A stretch of 64,000 nucleotides of DNA from Saliniramus fredricksonii (GTDB taxonomy: Bacteria; Pseudomonadota; Alphaproteobacteria; Rhizobiales; Beijerinckiaceae), in assembly GCF_900094735.1 (NCBI RefSeq), contig NZ_FMBM01000002.1, positions 1,302,001-1,366,000 on the forward strand, written 5' to 3'. The notes below the pieces were generated by a model. That model was not told the origin of the DNA, made no database searches, and was given only the letters and a program-made list of their open reading frames with translations. Positions within the stretch are counted from its first letter, which is position 1. Each line of letters starts with the position of its first letter. This document shows positions 29,012 through 37,565 of this stretch, one piece after another. Position numbers and translations under genes: made by a program.

Positions 29012-29664
29012 GTCCAGCCTCCACGATCAGGCATTTACAGGCCAATACACGCCTTTTTCGCCTCTGATTTCGTGGATGGAGCCTGCGGGGGTAACTAAAT
29101 TTTAACAATCTACCAGAATCGGTGTGCGCGGTTTTACGCGTGAGCGGCGCCGAGGCGTCAGATTACGCTCGATTGCAACGTATAAACACCTAGTTTTCAG
29201 CCAGACAGCTTTTGTCATCAGGCGTGTATTCGTTGGTTTGCTTGTTCGGAAACCGTCACCGGATGCTGATTCGATTGGTGATTTTGCAATCGTCAAGCAA
29301 TCTTGTAAATATACGTACTGACGGTTTGGCTCCAATTTGCGGCGCACACTACCGGATTCGGTAGATTGATCGTTAACCCTGTTAGCGGGACACTTCCCCT
29401 GCATTCAGCTCGGGAAGACTGAATGCGCAAGTGACCAATCGTGAACTGCAGGCTCACCGCCCCCTCGACCGCCGAAGTCGCTTCGGTGCTCGAACGAGCT
29501 CGTCTGTTTGCCGGTCACTGCCGGACCAGGTACCGGGCGCCACCCCCGGTCCTGGTCCGGCTTATTCGCAGCAACGGCCTCATGTCTTCTTGTGCGAACG
29601 CCATGCGTTCGTGCAACCCGGCTCCTTGGGCTGACGTGAGCATAACCGAAAGGGAATGAACGTC
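29012..29664. promoter_or_regulatory. Divergent AT-rich control region between the polysaccharide and secretion operons
   Basis: 653 bp without a gene, clearly more AT-rich than its surroundings between about 29030 and 29420. It separates uxs (leftward) from the DSFN-repeat gene (rightward) and must hold both promoters. AGGGA at 29651-29655 is the ribosome-binding site for the rightward gene. AT-rich stretches with many TA steps attract MucR- or H-NS-like silencers in this group; no specific operator is recognised. Short frames at 29431-29659 look like chance. Confidence 0.55.
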
Positions 29665-30792
29665 ATGAGCAATCATCCGCACGGCATTGACGACTCCTTC
29701 AACGCGAGCGCTGAAGATTCCTTCAATGCGACAAACGCGAACAACGCGTACGACAACCAGTCCGAAAACGAGTATTACAACGACAGTTTCAACGATAACT
29801 CGACGGACACCGATATCGATCAGACCCAGAACGTCGATCAATCGCAAAATGCTGATCTCGATGTCGATATCGATGACAGCCTGAACGATCAGTCGACGAC
29901 GAATAATGCGAATGGCTCCTTCAATGCGACGGACAATTCGGATAATTCGGACAACACGAACAATGCCGACAATTCGCAGTATTTTGCGCTCGGCTTCGAT
30001 CTCGATCACGAGGATATCGACGACTCGTTCAACAGCACCGATGTCTCCAGCGAGGATAACTCGGTTGATGACTCGTTCAACGACGAGTCCGACAACAGCA
30101 CCACAACGGAGCTGGAGGATTCCTACAACGACAATTCCGACAACAGCACGAGCACCGTGTTGCAGGATGCCCAGAACGACAAGAGCGTGACGGATTCCTT
30201 CAACGACCAGTCGGATAATTCCGTCGATGTGGCGATGGAGGATATGGGGAACGACAAGTCGAGCACGGCGAACAATTCCTTCAACGAGATCGACCAGTCC
30301 AGCAATGCCGACGACTCGTTCAACACCGATGTCGGCATTGATGTCGGGATCAGCGACAGCCTGAATGAATCGACGGACAGCTCGGTTGACGGCATGATCG
30401 CGGTGGAGGGATCGACCTTCGACGCGATCAGCGCCATCAAGGACGCGCTCAAGGGCGACGGCATGAATCTCGCTTTCTCGTCAAACCAGATCAGCGAGAT
30501 CATGGACAACGATACCCTCCACCATCCGACGTTGAACAGCAACAGCGAATGGGGCCAGCACGCGCACGCCAATGGCGGCGAGGCGACCGGTATCTATGCG
30601 AAGGACGGCTTCGGGGTCGATTCCGCCGAGGACATGGCCTTCCAGGCCGTCGGCGATGCCGATGCCATGGTCGGCCAGGAGGCCTTCAACCTCTCCATCG
30701 CGATGGGCAACAACATCCAGTTCAACGCTCTGGATGCCTCGGTCGTGGGCGGCAATTCCGCGATGACCGCCGGCGACGATCTGGCCGCGTGA
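29665..30792 (+). CDS. Acidic DSFN-repeat protein, probable type I secretion substrate
   Basis: 375 residues from ATG 29665 (AGGGA 9 nt upstream; ATG 29656 is too close to it). Residues 1 to about 235 are almost only D, N, S, T, E and F/Y, built on roughly a dozen irregular copies of DDSFND, including variants such as EDSYND, DDSLND and NNSFNE. There is no cysteine, signal peptide or RTX GGxGxDx motif. The last ~140 residues are folded-looking (FDAISAIKDALKGDG, FNLSIAMGNNIQFNALD) and would carry the uncleaved C-terminal secretion signal. The ABC exporter and adaptor downstream make it a likely exported matrix or adhesin protein. The family is not recognised. Confidence 0.75.
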   Translation: MSNHPHGIDDSFNASAEDSFNATNANNAYDNQSENEYYNDSFNDNSTDTDIDQTQNVDQSQNADLDVDIDDSLNDQSTTNNANGSFNATDNSDNSDNTNNADNSQYFALGFDLDHEDIDDSFNSTDVSSEDNSVDDSFNDESDNSTTTELEDSYNDNSDNSTSTVLQDAQNDKSVTDSFNDQSDNSVDVAMEDMGNDKSSTANNSFNEIDQSSNADDSFNTDVGIDVGISDSLNESTDSSVDGMIAVEGSTFDAISAIKDALKGDGMNLAFSSNQISEIMDNDTLHHPTLNSNSEWGQHAHANGGEATGIYAKDGFGVDSAEDMAFQAVGDADAMVGQEAFNLSIAMGNNIQFNALDASVVGGNSAMTAGDDLAA

Positions 30793-30812
30793 TCCGCGCC
30801 TGATACTGATCT

Positions 30813-30845
30813 GCATCCCCGCGCGCGCCGCGCGTGCGGGGATGC
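30813..30845 (+). terminator. Strong hairpin after the DSFN-repeat gene
   Basis: GCATCCCCGC at 30813-30822 pairs with GCGGGGATGC at 30836-30845, extended inward with one mismatch, giving a GC-only stem of about 15 bp. No T-run follows. Sitting 20 bp after the stop of the substrate gene and before the next gene, it may stabilise the upstream message or reduce read-through, so that the substrate is made in excess over the exporter. Confidence 0.6.
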
Positions 30846-30866
30846 GTCCCGGACCGGGAGGCCGCC

Positions 30867-32852
30867 ATGAGCATGATCGTCACCACCGAACTCATCTGGC
30901 ATTTCGCAGGCTATCTGCAGATCTTCAAGACCATCAATGCCGAACGTGCGGATTTCGCGGGCGAGACGCCGCCACTGCCGGCACTCGCTTTCGACGAGGA
31001 CCCTGCGGAATGGATCGAGGCGCCTCCGGGCGATCCCGCCGATGATCTCGCGGCGATCCGCATCAACCTTTTCCAGGCCGGCCCCGGCGCGCCTTTCAAG
31101 AGCGACTGGTTCGAAGGACGCGACTTCGCTTCCTTTCTGCCGTTACCCGCTTTCTTCGGCCCGCTGATGCCCTTCGTGATGAGCGTTCAAGGTGCCGCGA
31201 CCGGTGCGTTCATGCTCATGAGCCGCGATACCGGCCCGCTCTACAAGATCAGCTTCGGCTCCGGCGGCGACAGCCGTCTCGTCGAGCTCGCGCAATCGAA
31301 TGCGCTCACCGATATCGACACGCTGCTTGCCATCGATCTCCTCACTGACACGCGCATCGCTCAGGAGAGCGCATTCGTGCTGACGGAGATGATGAGCGAA
31401 GCGCGCGACGCGATGCCCGTCTGGGCGAGCGATCTGCCGGGGCAGGGCATATCCTTTCCCGCCTTCCTCGTCGGTGAGGCCGAGACGGCTTTCGCGGCGC
31501 AGAATGCTGGTGATACGGACGAAACCGCCGCACCGGCCCCGCGCGACGGCGTCTTTCGCGACGGCGCGCGCATCGAGGCCGATGACGCGCCGGAATCGCC
31601 GCTGACCACACTTTCGCTCTCCGGCGCGCTCGATCCGGACGCCGAGACCGGCGCGGAGATCCAGTTGATGGCGCGCCCGGCCCCCGATGCTTTCGGCACG
31701 GCGGCGGCGAGCGGCGGCAATGCGCTCGTCAACGAAGCCGCGTTGATCGACGCGCTCATCCCCGCGCGCACGCTCGCCGTGATGGGCGATGTCTTCCAGC
31801 GCGATGCCATCATGCAGATCAACGTGCATTCCAATACCGACATCGTGGCGATGAACGGCGCGATCCAGTCCGCGATGAAGGATCAGGGACATGACGACAC
31901 GATCACCAATCTGGCGATCGTGTCGCACAATCCGGTGACGCTGCCTGCCGCCACCGGGCTCAATCCGAACGGGCTCACCGTCAATGTCGATATCGCCGAT
32001 CAGGACATTTTCGACGTCAGGACGCTGTTCCAGCAAAACCTCGCCGATGACGGCGACCGGATATCCTGGGGCGGCACCGATGCCTGGTCGATGATGGGCT
32101 TCGGCGGCAATCTCCAGGCCAATGCGGCGCGGCTCGCCGATCTCGGCAAGAGCTATGATCTCGTTGTGGTGATGGGCAGTTATTACGCGCTGAATTTTAT
32201 CGGCCAGATCAACATCCTCGCCGACGACGACCTCACCGCCCTGTTCGGTCCGCCCGGCGAAGCCGCGCTCGATTACCGCTCCGAGCCGAATACCGTCTTC
32301 AACGAGGCACGCATCGACAAGCGCGGCGAACAGGACTGGACGGGGGTGGACCCGGATGCAGCCGATCTCTTCGCGAAACTCGCCGCCGGCGCGGATCCGG
32401 GCATGGAGGCTTTTGCCGGGATCTCAGGCGCCGCGACGGGGCAGCTCGATATCCTCGTGGTGACGGGCGATTGGTACGACGTCTCGGTGCTCTGGCAGGT
32501 CAACATGCTGTCGGATCGGGATTTCATCGCAATGACCGGCGAGGAAGAGGGCGAGGTCGTCACCGGCGGCAACATGCTCGTCAACAATGCCACCATCGTC
32601 GATTTCGGCGCCTTCCACGCCCAACATGCGGGCGGCGAGGTCTATCAGGACCTGATGCTGTTTCAGGCCAACATCGCCTATGACAGCGGCGAGCCAATGA
32701 TCGCGCAAGGGAATGGCGCGGGCGACACGCAGATGCTCGCCACCGAGTTCATCGCATTTCTGGATCAGGAACTGGTCCAGGAGGACTCTGTCGCGCCGGC
32801 ACCGTCGGTGGCGCTCCAGCATGAGGACGCGTTCGGGTCGGTGATGGCCTGA
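30867..32852 (+). CDS. Large protein with internal QIN-D-D-G repeats in a type I secretion operon
   Basis: 661 residues; ATG 30867 follows GGGAG. I do not recognise the family. The N-terminal third reads as an ordinary soluble fold with IWHFAGYLQIFKTINAER near the start. The rest repeats one module: a V-V-x-G-x-x-Y strand, then MQINVHSNTDIVAMNG, GQINILADDDLTALFG and WQVNMLSDRDFIAMTG at about 60-180 residue intervals, with GGNALVNEAALID and GGNMLVNNATIVD as companions. It has no signal peptide or Cys-rich part. It is probably a second secreted substrate or a surface partner of the DSFN protein, whose C-terminus has a similar GNNIQFNALDAS. Confidence 0.7.
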   Translation: MSMIVTTELIWHFAGYLQIFKTINAERADFAGETPPLPALAFDEDPAEWIEAPPGDPADDLAAIRINLFQAGPGAPFKSDWFEGRDFASFLPLPAFFGPLMPFVMSVQGAATGAFMLMSRDTGPLYKISFGSGGDSRLVELAQSNALTDIDTLLAIDLLTDTRIAQESAFVLTEMMSEARDAMPVWASDLPGQGISFPAFLVGEAETAFAAQNAGDTDETAAPAPRDGVFRDGARIEADDAPESPLTTLSLSGALDPDAETGAEIQLMARPAPDAFGTAAASGGNALVNEAALIDALIPARTLAVMGDVFQRDAIMQINVHSNTDIVAMNGAIQSAMKDQGHDDTITNLAIVSHNPVTLPAATGLNPNGLTVNVDIADQDIFDVRTLFQQNLADDGDRISWGGTDAWSMMGFGGNLQANAARLADLGKSYDLVVVMGSYYALNFIGQINILADDDLTALFGPPGEAALDYRSEPNTVFNEARIDKRGEQDWTGVDPDAADLFAKLAAGADPGMEAFAGISGAATGQLDILVVTGDWYDVSVLWQVNMLSDRDFIAMTGEEEGEVVTGGNMLVNNATIVDFGAFHAQHAGGEVYQDLMLFQANIAYDSGEPMIAQGNGAGDTQMLATEFIAFLDQELVQEDSVAPAPSVALQHEDAFGSVMA

Positions 32853-32903
32853 GCGCGCGACTGATCAGGGGAGACGAAACCAGGAAAGCGGGGGAGGGGC
32901 ATC

Positions 32904-35015
32904 ATGAACAAGCTCGGCGACAGTTTCGCGCCGGATCCGGCGCAGGGATCCGACAGCCAGGAGGCGGTGATGAATGCGCTTGAGCAGGATATCCGGCTAC
33001 GCGTGGCCGAGATCCGCGCGCTCGCTGCGGGAAAGGCGCCGGCTGCCCCTGTACCGAATGCACCTGAAGAGATGCGCCGCAAGCAAATGCGTGGCGAAGC
33101 CCCCCTTCCGCCTGATCGCCATCACGACAATATCCGCGAATTGCCGCTCAAGCGCGACGCTTCGGGTGGCGACAAGCCGCCTCCGCCCAAGGAAACCGGC
33201 GGCGGTGGCGGAGGAGGCGGCACGCCCCGGCTTGAGAGCCGGCGCGAAGGCGGTGACTTTCGCGACATTCTCGGGCGCGGCCTTGCAGGCGTGCGCCGCA
33301 ATCTCTGGGTCGTCGTCGTTTTCTCCTTCTTCGTGAACATCCTCGTCCTGTCGATTCCAATCTATCTCTTTCAGATTTCCGACCGGGTTCTGTCGAGCCG
33401 CAGCATCGACACTTTGATCATGCTCACAGCGATCGTCGTCGCCGCGCTGCTGGCCCATGTGGTGCTCGACATGATCCGCCGCTTCATGCTGATGCGGGTG
33501 GCGGTGGATTTCGAGAGCCGGCTCGGCTCGCCGGTTCTCGCCTCGGCGGCGAAGGCGGCGCAGGGCGGCTCGATTCGCGAGTTCCAGGTGCTGCCCGATC
33601 TCCAGCAGATCCGCTCCTTCCTCACCGGCGGCGTGCTGCTCAACATCCTCGATGCCCCGGTCGCACCAATCTATCTGCTGGTGATCTTCCTGATCCACCC
33701 CGATCTCGGCATGATCGTCGCCGCGACCGGCATTGCGCTGCTCGCTGTGGCCGGACTCAACCAGAGACTGACGGCGATGAGCTTCGCGCGCGCCAATGCC
33801 TTTGCCGGGCGCGCCAATCTCCAGGCGGACTCGATGGCGCGCAATGCGCAGGTGATCAATGCCATGGGCATGATCCCCGAAGGCGTGGGGTTGTGGGGGC
33901 GCGATACCGCCGAATCCCTGCGCTCGCAGGTCTCGGCGCAGGATCGCAACATCGCCATGACGGGCCTGTCGAAATTCGTGCGGCTTTGCACCCAGGTCGC
34001 GATCCTCGGCTGGGGGGCGTTTCTTGCGCTGCAGGATCAGCTCACCGGCGGCATGGTGATCGCCGCCTCGATCATCGCCTCGCGCGCGCTCTCGCCGGTG
34101 GAGGGGACGATCGAGGGCTGGCGCCATCTGGTGCAGGCCCGCTCGGCCTTCCAGCGCATCCGCTCGCTCCTGCACACCACGCCGCTGAACCAGCCGCGCC
34201 TGCGCCTTCCCGATCCGAAGGGCCGGCTCGATGTCGAGCGGGTGCTTTATGTGCCGCCGCCCAACAAGCAGGTGATCCTCAACGGCGTGAGCTTCTCGCT
34301 GGAGCCCGGCGAGACGCTCGCGGTGGTGGGATCGTCCGGTGCTGGAAAGTCGACACTGGGGCGCATGCTCGTCGGCGCGATCACCCCGACGGCGGGCTCG
34401 GTGCGGCTCGATGCGATGGATCTGCGCAACTGGGATCCGCGCCAGTTCGGCGAGAGCGTCGGCTATCTGCCGCAGGACGTGCAGCTGTTTCCCGCCACCA
34501 TCAAGGCCAATATCGCGCGCATGCGCACTGATGCCGATGATGCCGCGATCTTCGCCGCCGCCGAGCTCGCCGACGTGCACGAGATGATTTCCGGCTTTGC
34601 GCAGGGCTACGAAACGCTCGTCTCGATCGACGGATCGCCGCTCTCGGGCGGGCAGAAGCAGCGGATCGGCCTCGCGCGGGCCTTCTTCGGCAACCCGCGC
34701 CTCGTCATCCTCGACGAGCCCAATTCCAACCTCGACACGCCCGGCGAGATGGCGCTCGCGCGGGCTCTCGGGCGTGCCAAGGAGCGCGGCATCACCGTCA
34801 TCGCCATCACCCAGCGCCCCGCGCTCCTGCGCAGCGTCGACAAGATCCTCGTCCTGCGCAACGGCGCCGTCGAGGCACTCGGGCCGCGTGACGAGATCCT
34901 GCGCCGGCTCTCCACCACGAAACCCGTCGCGCCGCGTCCCGATCAGGGTGGCAAGCCGCAGGATCAGGGCAGGAACGACAAACGGCCCGATAGCGGCCCG
35001 CAACCGGGAGAATGA
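32904..35015 (+). CDS. Type I secretion ABC transporter (PrtD-like)
   Basis: 703 residues. Inner-membrane ATPase of a type I secretion system. The first ~120 residues are a non-conserved acidic/basic extension with a run of eight Gly, without the C39 peptidase motif. TM domain about 130-420. NBD: GSSGAGKST (Walker A, about 475), LSGGQKQR (signature), LVILDEPNSNLD (Walker B). The switch histidine expected in the ITHRP motif is glutamine here (ITQRP, Gln637). The start has GGGGGAGGGG upstream. HlyD follows after 3 bp; no TolC-like gene is in the window. Confidence 0.92.
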   Translation: MNKLGDSFAPDPAQGSDSQEAVMNALEQDIRLRVAEIRALAAGKAPAAPVPNAPEEMRRKQMRGEAPLPPDRHHDNIRELPLKRDASGGDKPPPPKETGGGGGGGGTPRLESRREGGDFRDILGRGLAGVRRNLWVVVVFSFFVNILVLSIPIYLFQISDRVLSSRSIDTLIMLTAIVVAALLAHVVLDMIRRFMLMRVAVDFESRLGSPVLASAAKAAQGGSIREFQVLPDLQQIRSFLTGGVLLNILDAPVAPIYLLVIFLIHPDLGMIVAATGIALLAVAGLNQRLTAMSFARANAFAGRANLQADSMARNAQVINAMGMIPEGVGLWGRDTAESLRSQVSAQDRNIAMTGLSKFVRLCTQVAILGWGAFLALQDQLTGGMVIAASIIASRALSPVEGTIEGWRHLVQARSAFQRIRSLLHTTPLNQPRLRLPDPKGRLDVERVLYVPPPNKQVILNGVSFSLEPGETLAVVGSSGAGKSTLGRMLVGAITPTAGSVRLDAMDLRNWDPRQFGESVGYLPQDVQLFPATIKANIARMRTDADDAAIFAAAELADVHEMISGFAQGYETLVSIDGSPLSGGQKQRIGLARAFFGNPRLVILDEPNSNLDTPGEMALARALGRAKERGITVIAITQRPALLRSVDKILVLRNGAVEALGPRDEILRRLSTTKPVAPRPDQGGKPQDQGRNDKRPDSGPQPGE

Positions 35016-35018
35016 GCC

Positions 35019-36344
35019 ATGATGGACGATTGGAGCGCCGACATTCCCCGCAGCACGCGCGGCGCCATCTTCTACGGGATTGCGGTGATTGCGGTCTTCG
35101 TCTCCGTCTTCGGCGTCTGGGGCATCGCCGCACCGATCTCCGGCGCTGTCGTCTCCACCGGTTATTTCGTCGCCTCGGGCCAGAACAAGATCATGCAGCA
35201 TCTCGAAGGGGGCGTGATCGCCGGGATTCTGGTGTCCGAGGGCGATCTCGTGCGCAAGGGGCAGGAGATCATCACCCTCGACCAGACCGCCGCCGCAGCA
35301 GAGCTGCGCCGGCTCGATTTGCGCGCGGCGCGCCTCGCGGCCATCAAGGCGCGGCTGGATGCCGAGATCGCCGGTGCGACACGCATCAGCTTCTCCGAGG
35401 CACTGCTCGCCGAAGCGCAGGCGGATCCGGATATCGCCGAGATCATCGCGGCGCAGACGGAGACCTTCGAGGCCCGCCGGCGGCATGTGGGGAGCGAGAT
35501 ATCCACGCTCTCTGCCGGCATCGACGGGCTCAACGAGCGCATCATGGGTGCCGAGGCGCAGCGCGCGGCGATCGAGCGGCAGATCGCCATCATTGCCGAA
35601 GAGCTGGAAGGCAAGGAGAAGCTCCTCAGCGACGGCTTCGTGCGCCGCCCGGAAGTGCTCGCCCTGCGTCGCGCACAGGCCGGCCTTGATGGCGAGGTCG
35701 GGCGGCTGGTGGGTGACATGGGTGACTCGCGCGAGCGCATCGCCCGCATCAACGAGCAGATCCTCTCCGTGCGCAACGCTGCGGCCAAGGTCGCGGTGGA
35801 GCAATCGCAGGAGGTCGAGGCCGAGTTGAAGGACGTGCGCGAGCGCCGCCGGGCCGCTGCGGACATGGTCGAGCGCAGCGCGATCATCGCCCCGGAGGAC
35901 GGCATCATCGTCAAGATGCGCTATCACACGCCGGGTGGTGTCATCGAAGCCGGGAGCCCGGTCGCGGAGATCGTGCCGCTTGATGCTGATCTCGTCATCC
36001 AGGCACGCGTGCGCCCGCAGGATATCGACAGCGTCCGCATCGGGCAAAGCGCCTCGGTGCGCCTCACTGCGCTCAACAAGCGCACGACGCCGATGGTGGA
36101 AGGGCGCGTGACTTATGTCTCGGCGGATGCGCTGCCGGCGGAACTGGGACGCGAGGCGAGCGGGCAGGATGGCTTCGTGGCCCGGATAAGGCTCGACGCG
36201 CGCTCTCTCGCCAAAGTGAGCGATTTCGCACCGACGCCGGGCATGCCGGCGGAAGTGTATATCAAGACGCGCGAGCGCAGTTTCGCCGAATATCTGCTGC
36301 AACCGGTCAAGGACAGCATGGCGAGGGCATTCAGGGAGGAGTGA
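35019..36344 (+). CDS. Type I secretion membrane fusion protein (HlyD family)
   Basis: 441 residues; periplasmic adaptor between the ABC protein and an outer-membrane TolC-type channel. One TM helix near residues 20-45 (GIAVIAVFVSVFGVWGIAAP), a biotinyl-lipoyl half motif (NKIMQHLEGGVIAGI), a long Ala/Glu/Arg coiled coil (about 95-285), the second half motif (ERSAIIAPEDGIIVKM) and a beta-barrel region ending with FAPTPGMPAEVYIKT, the HlyD C-terminal signature. It lies 3 bp after the ABC gene. Confidence 0.94.
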   Translation: MMDDWSADIPRSTRGAIFYGIAVIAVFVSVFGVWGIAAPISGAVVSTGYFVASGQNKIMQHLEGGVIAGILVSEGDLVRKGQEIITLDQTAAAAELRRLDLRAARLAAIKARLDAEIAGATRISFSEALLAEAQADPDIAEIIAAQTETFEARRRHVGSEISTLSAGIDGLNERIMGAEAQRAAIERQIAIIAEELEGKEKLLSDGFVRRPEVLALRRAQAGLDGEVGRLVGDMGDSRERIARINEQILSVRNAAAKVAVEQSQEVEAELKDVRERRRAAADMVERSAIIAPEDGIIVKMRYHTPGGVIEAGSPVAEIVPLDADLVIQARVRPQDIDSVRIGQSASVRLTALNKRTTPMVEGRVTYVSADALPAELGREASGQDGFVARIRLDARSLAKVSDFAPTPGMPAEVYIKTRERSFAEYLLQPVKDSMARAFREE

Positions 36345-36557
36345 TGATCATGGATGAGGCTATTGCGGCGCAAAACAATCTGAGATTTTCTTTCCTGTCC
36401 AAATATCCTTGAAATCGAATTGTATCAAGAAATTTGAATTTCATCATACATTTTGATTCTGTGTTTAATCAAAACCAGTGTAGGGTAGTCGACATGCGCT
36501 CGTTGATCGTCAAATGGGTTTTCTAAAACACATCGTCAACAGAATTTGGGTAGTCAG
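36345..36557. promoter_or_regulatory. AT-rich region upstream of the LuxR-type gene
   Basis: 213 bp, strongly AT-rich between 36375 and 36540, holding the promoter of the regulator. It resembles in composition the control region at 29030-29420. No operator motif is recognised. Confidence 0.45.
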
Positions 36558-37232
36558 ATGCGTGATCTGAAACTGAGTGCAATAAGCGGACGACAGACCG
36601 GGTTCGGGGGGCGCCTCATCATTGTGAGTGCGCTTCAGCTCGTGCGGGAATGCATCCAGGCCGAAATACTGCGCAAGTATGCGCTCACACAGATTTTGCA
36701 TGCCGCAACGGTCGAGGCTGCCAACGCCTTCGAGCCGGCAGGTGAAGACATTCTGATCGTCGATGCCAGTCACTCGGATGCGCATAACAGCCTGCAGTTC
36801 CTGAGTGCAGCTTTCCCCGGAACCCGCATCGTCATGCTCATGCTCGACGGCGTGGCCAATATCGGCATTGCGGACACGGTGAAACTGCCACCCTCACTCG
36901 ATGCCCTGCTCTTCATGATCGGAGCGGCCTGTGGCTTGCGGGTGGAGACCCGGGAAGAATCTGCGCATCCGATCACGCCGCCGGCGGAAGGTTGGGCCAG
37001 GCTCACGCCACGCGAGCGTGAGGTGGCGTCCGGTGTGCTCGAAGGCAATGCCAACAAGGTGATCGCAGCGGAACTCGGCCTGTCGGACAACACGGTGAAG
37101 ATGCACCTGACGCAGATCATGCGCAAGCTGAAGGTGACCAATCGCACGCAAGTGGTTCTGCTTCTCGGCGGAAGCAGGCCTGAAAAGAAGACACGCGACA
37201 CGGCACTGCAGCATCTTGAGGTGCACTCTTAG
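36558..37232 (+). CDS. LuxR/NarL-type transcriptional regulator
   Basis: 224 residues. The N-terminal half resembles a receiver fold (RLIIVSALQLVRECI, ILIVDASHSDAHNSL, TRIVMLMLD) but lacks the usual acidic pocket and the expected phospho-Asp context, so it may not be phosphorylated. The C-terminal HTH is canonical: LTPREREVASGVLEGNANKVIAAELGLSDNTVKMHLTQIMRKL (about 150-195, described in parts: LTPRERE, NKVIAAELG, NTVKMH). It is probably the local regulator of the secretion cluster or of the polysaccharide genes. Confidence 0.88.
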   Translation: MRDLKLSAISGRQTGFGGRLIIVSALQLVRECIQAEILRKYALTQILHAATVEAANAFEPAGEDILIVDASHSDAHNSLQFLSAAFPGTRIVMLMLDGVANIGIADTVKLPPSLDALLFMIGAACGLRVETREESAHPITPPAEGWARLTPREREVASGVLEGNANKVIAAELGLSDNTVKMHLTQIMRKLKVTNRTQVVLLLGGSRPEKKTRDTALQHLEVHS

Positions 37233-37565
37233 AGTGCTTTCCGCCATCCTGGCATGATGACAATCAACCTCGCGCAACCCCGCGCAACCCCGCAGCGAAG
37301 GCCCGGCTTGAGCCGAATGCTCCATATTGCGCATCGTCAGGCATGCCGTTCATGCTCCCGACAGTATCATCAGGCCCGGAGCCTGTGACGCGCGTCCGGC
37401 GTCGCTGCCGCTCGGAACTGGAACCAAGTTCAACGGAGACACTTACCCGGTTTCGGTTCCAACTGCCAGTGCAGGCGTCACATCCATCGCATGTTCTTCC
37501 CGGAAAGCGCCGGCAAGGCCTGTATGGGAGAAACCGGGTTCGGTTGATCGGCGCCAGGAGGCCGC
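37233..37565. other. Intergenic region before the antiporter gene
   Basis: 333 bp with no gene. It includes a short tandem CGCGCAACCC repeat near 37272-37292 and, at the right end, CAGGAGG serving as ribosome-binding site of the antiporter. Confidence 0.45.

Noticed and set aside
29431-29659. Short plus-strand frames upstream of the DSFN gene
   Set aside because: No ribosome-binding site, overlapping in different frames, and no protein-like composition.
29665-30792. RTX-type calcium-binding toxin as identity of the DSFN protein
   Set aside because: No GGxGxDxUx nonapeptide is present; the repeats are D/S/F/N-based and lack the glycine pattern.
32997-36302. A 1101-codon minus-strand frame opposite the secretion ABC and HlyD genes
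   Set aside because: It is antisense to two clear protein families, is His/Arg-rich and has no domain; an effect of high GC. Long frames opposite the GT2, ugd and galE genes were rejected for the same reason.
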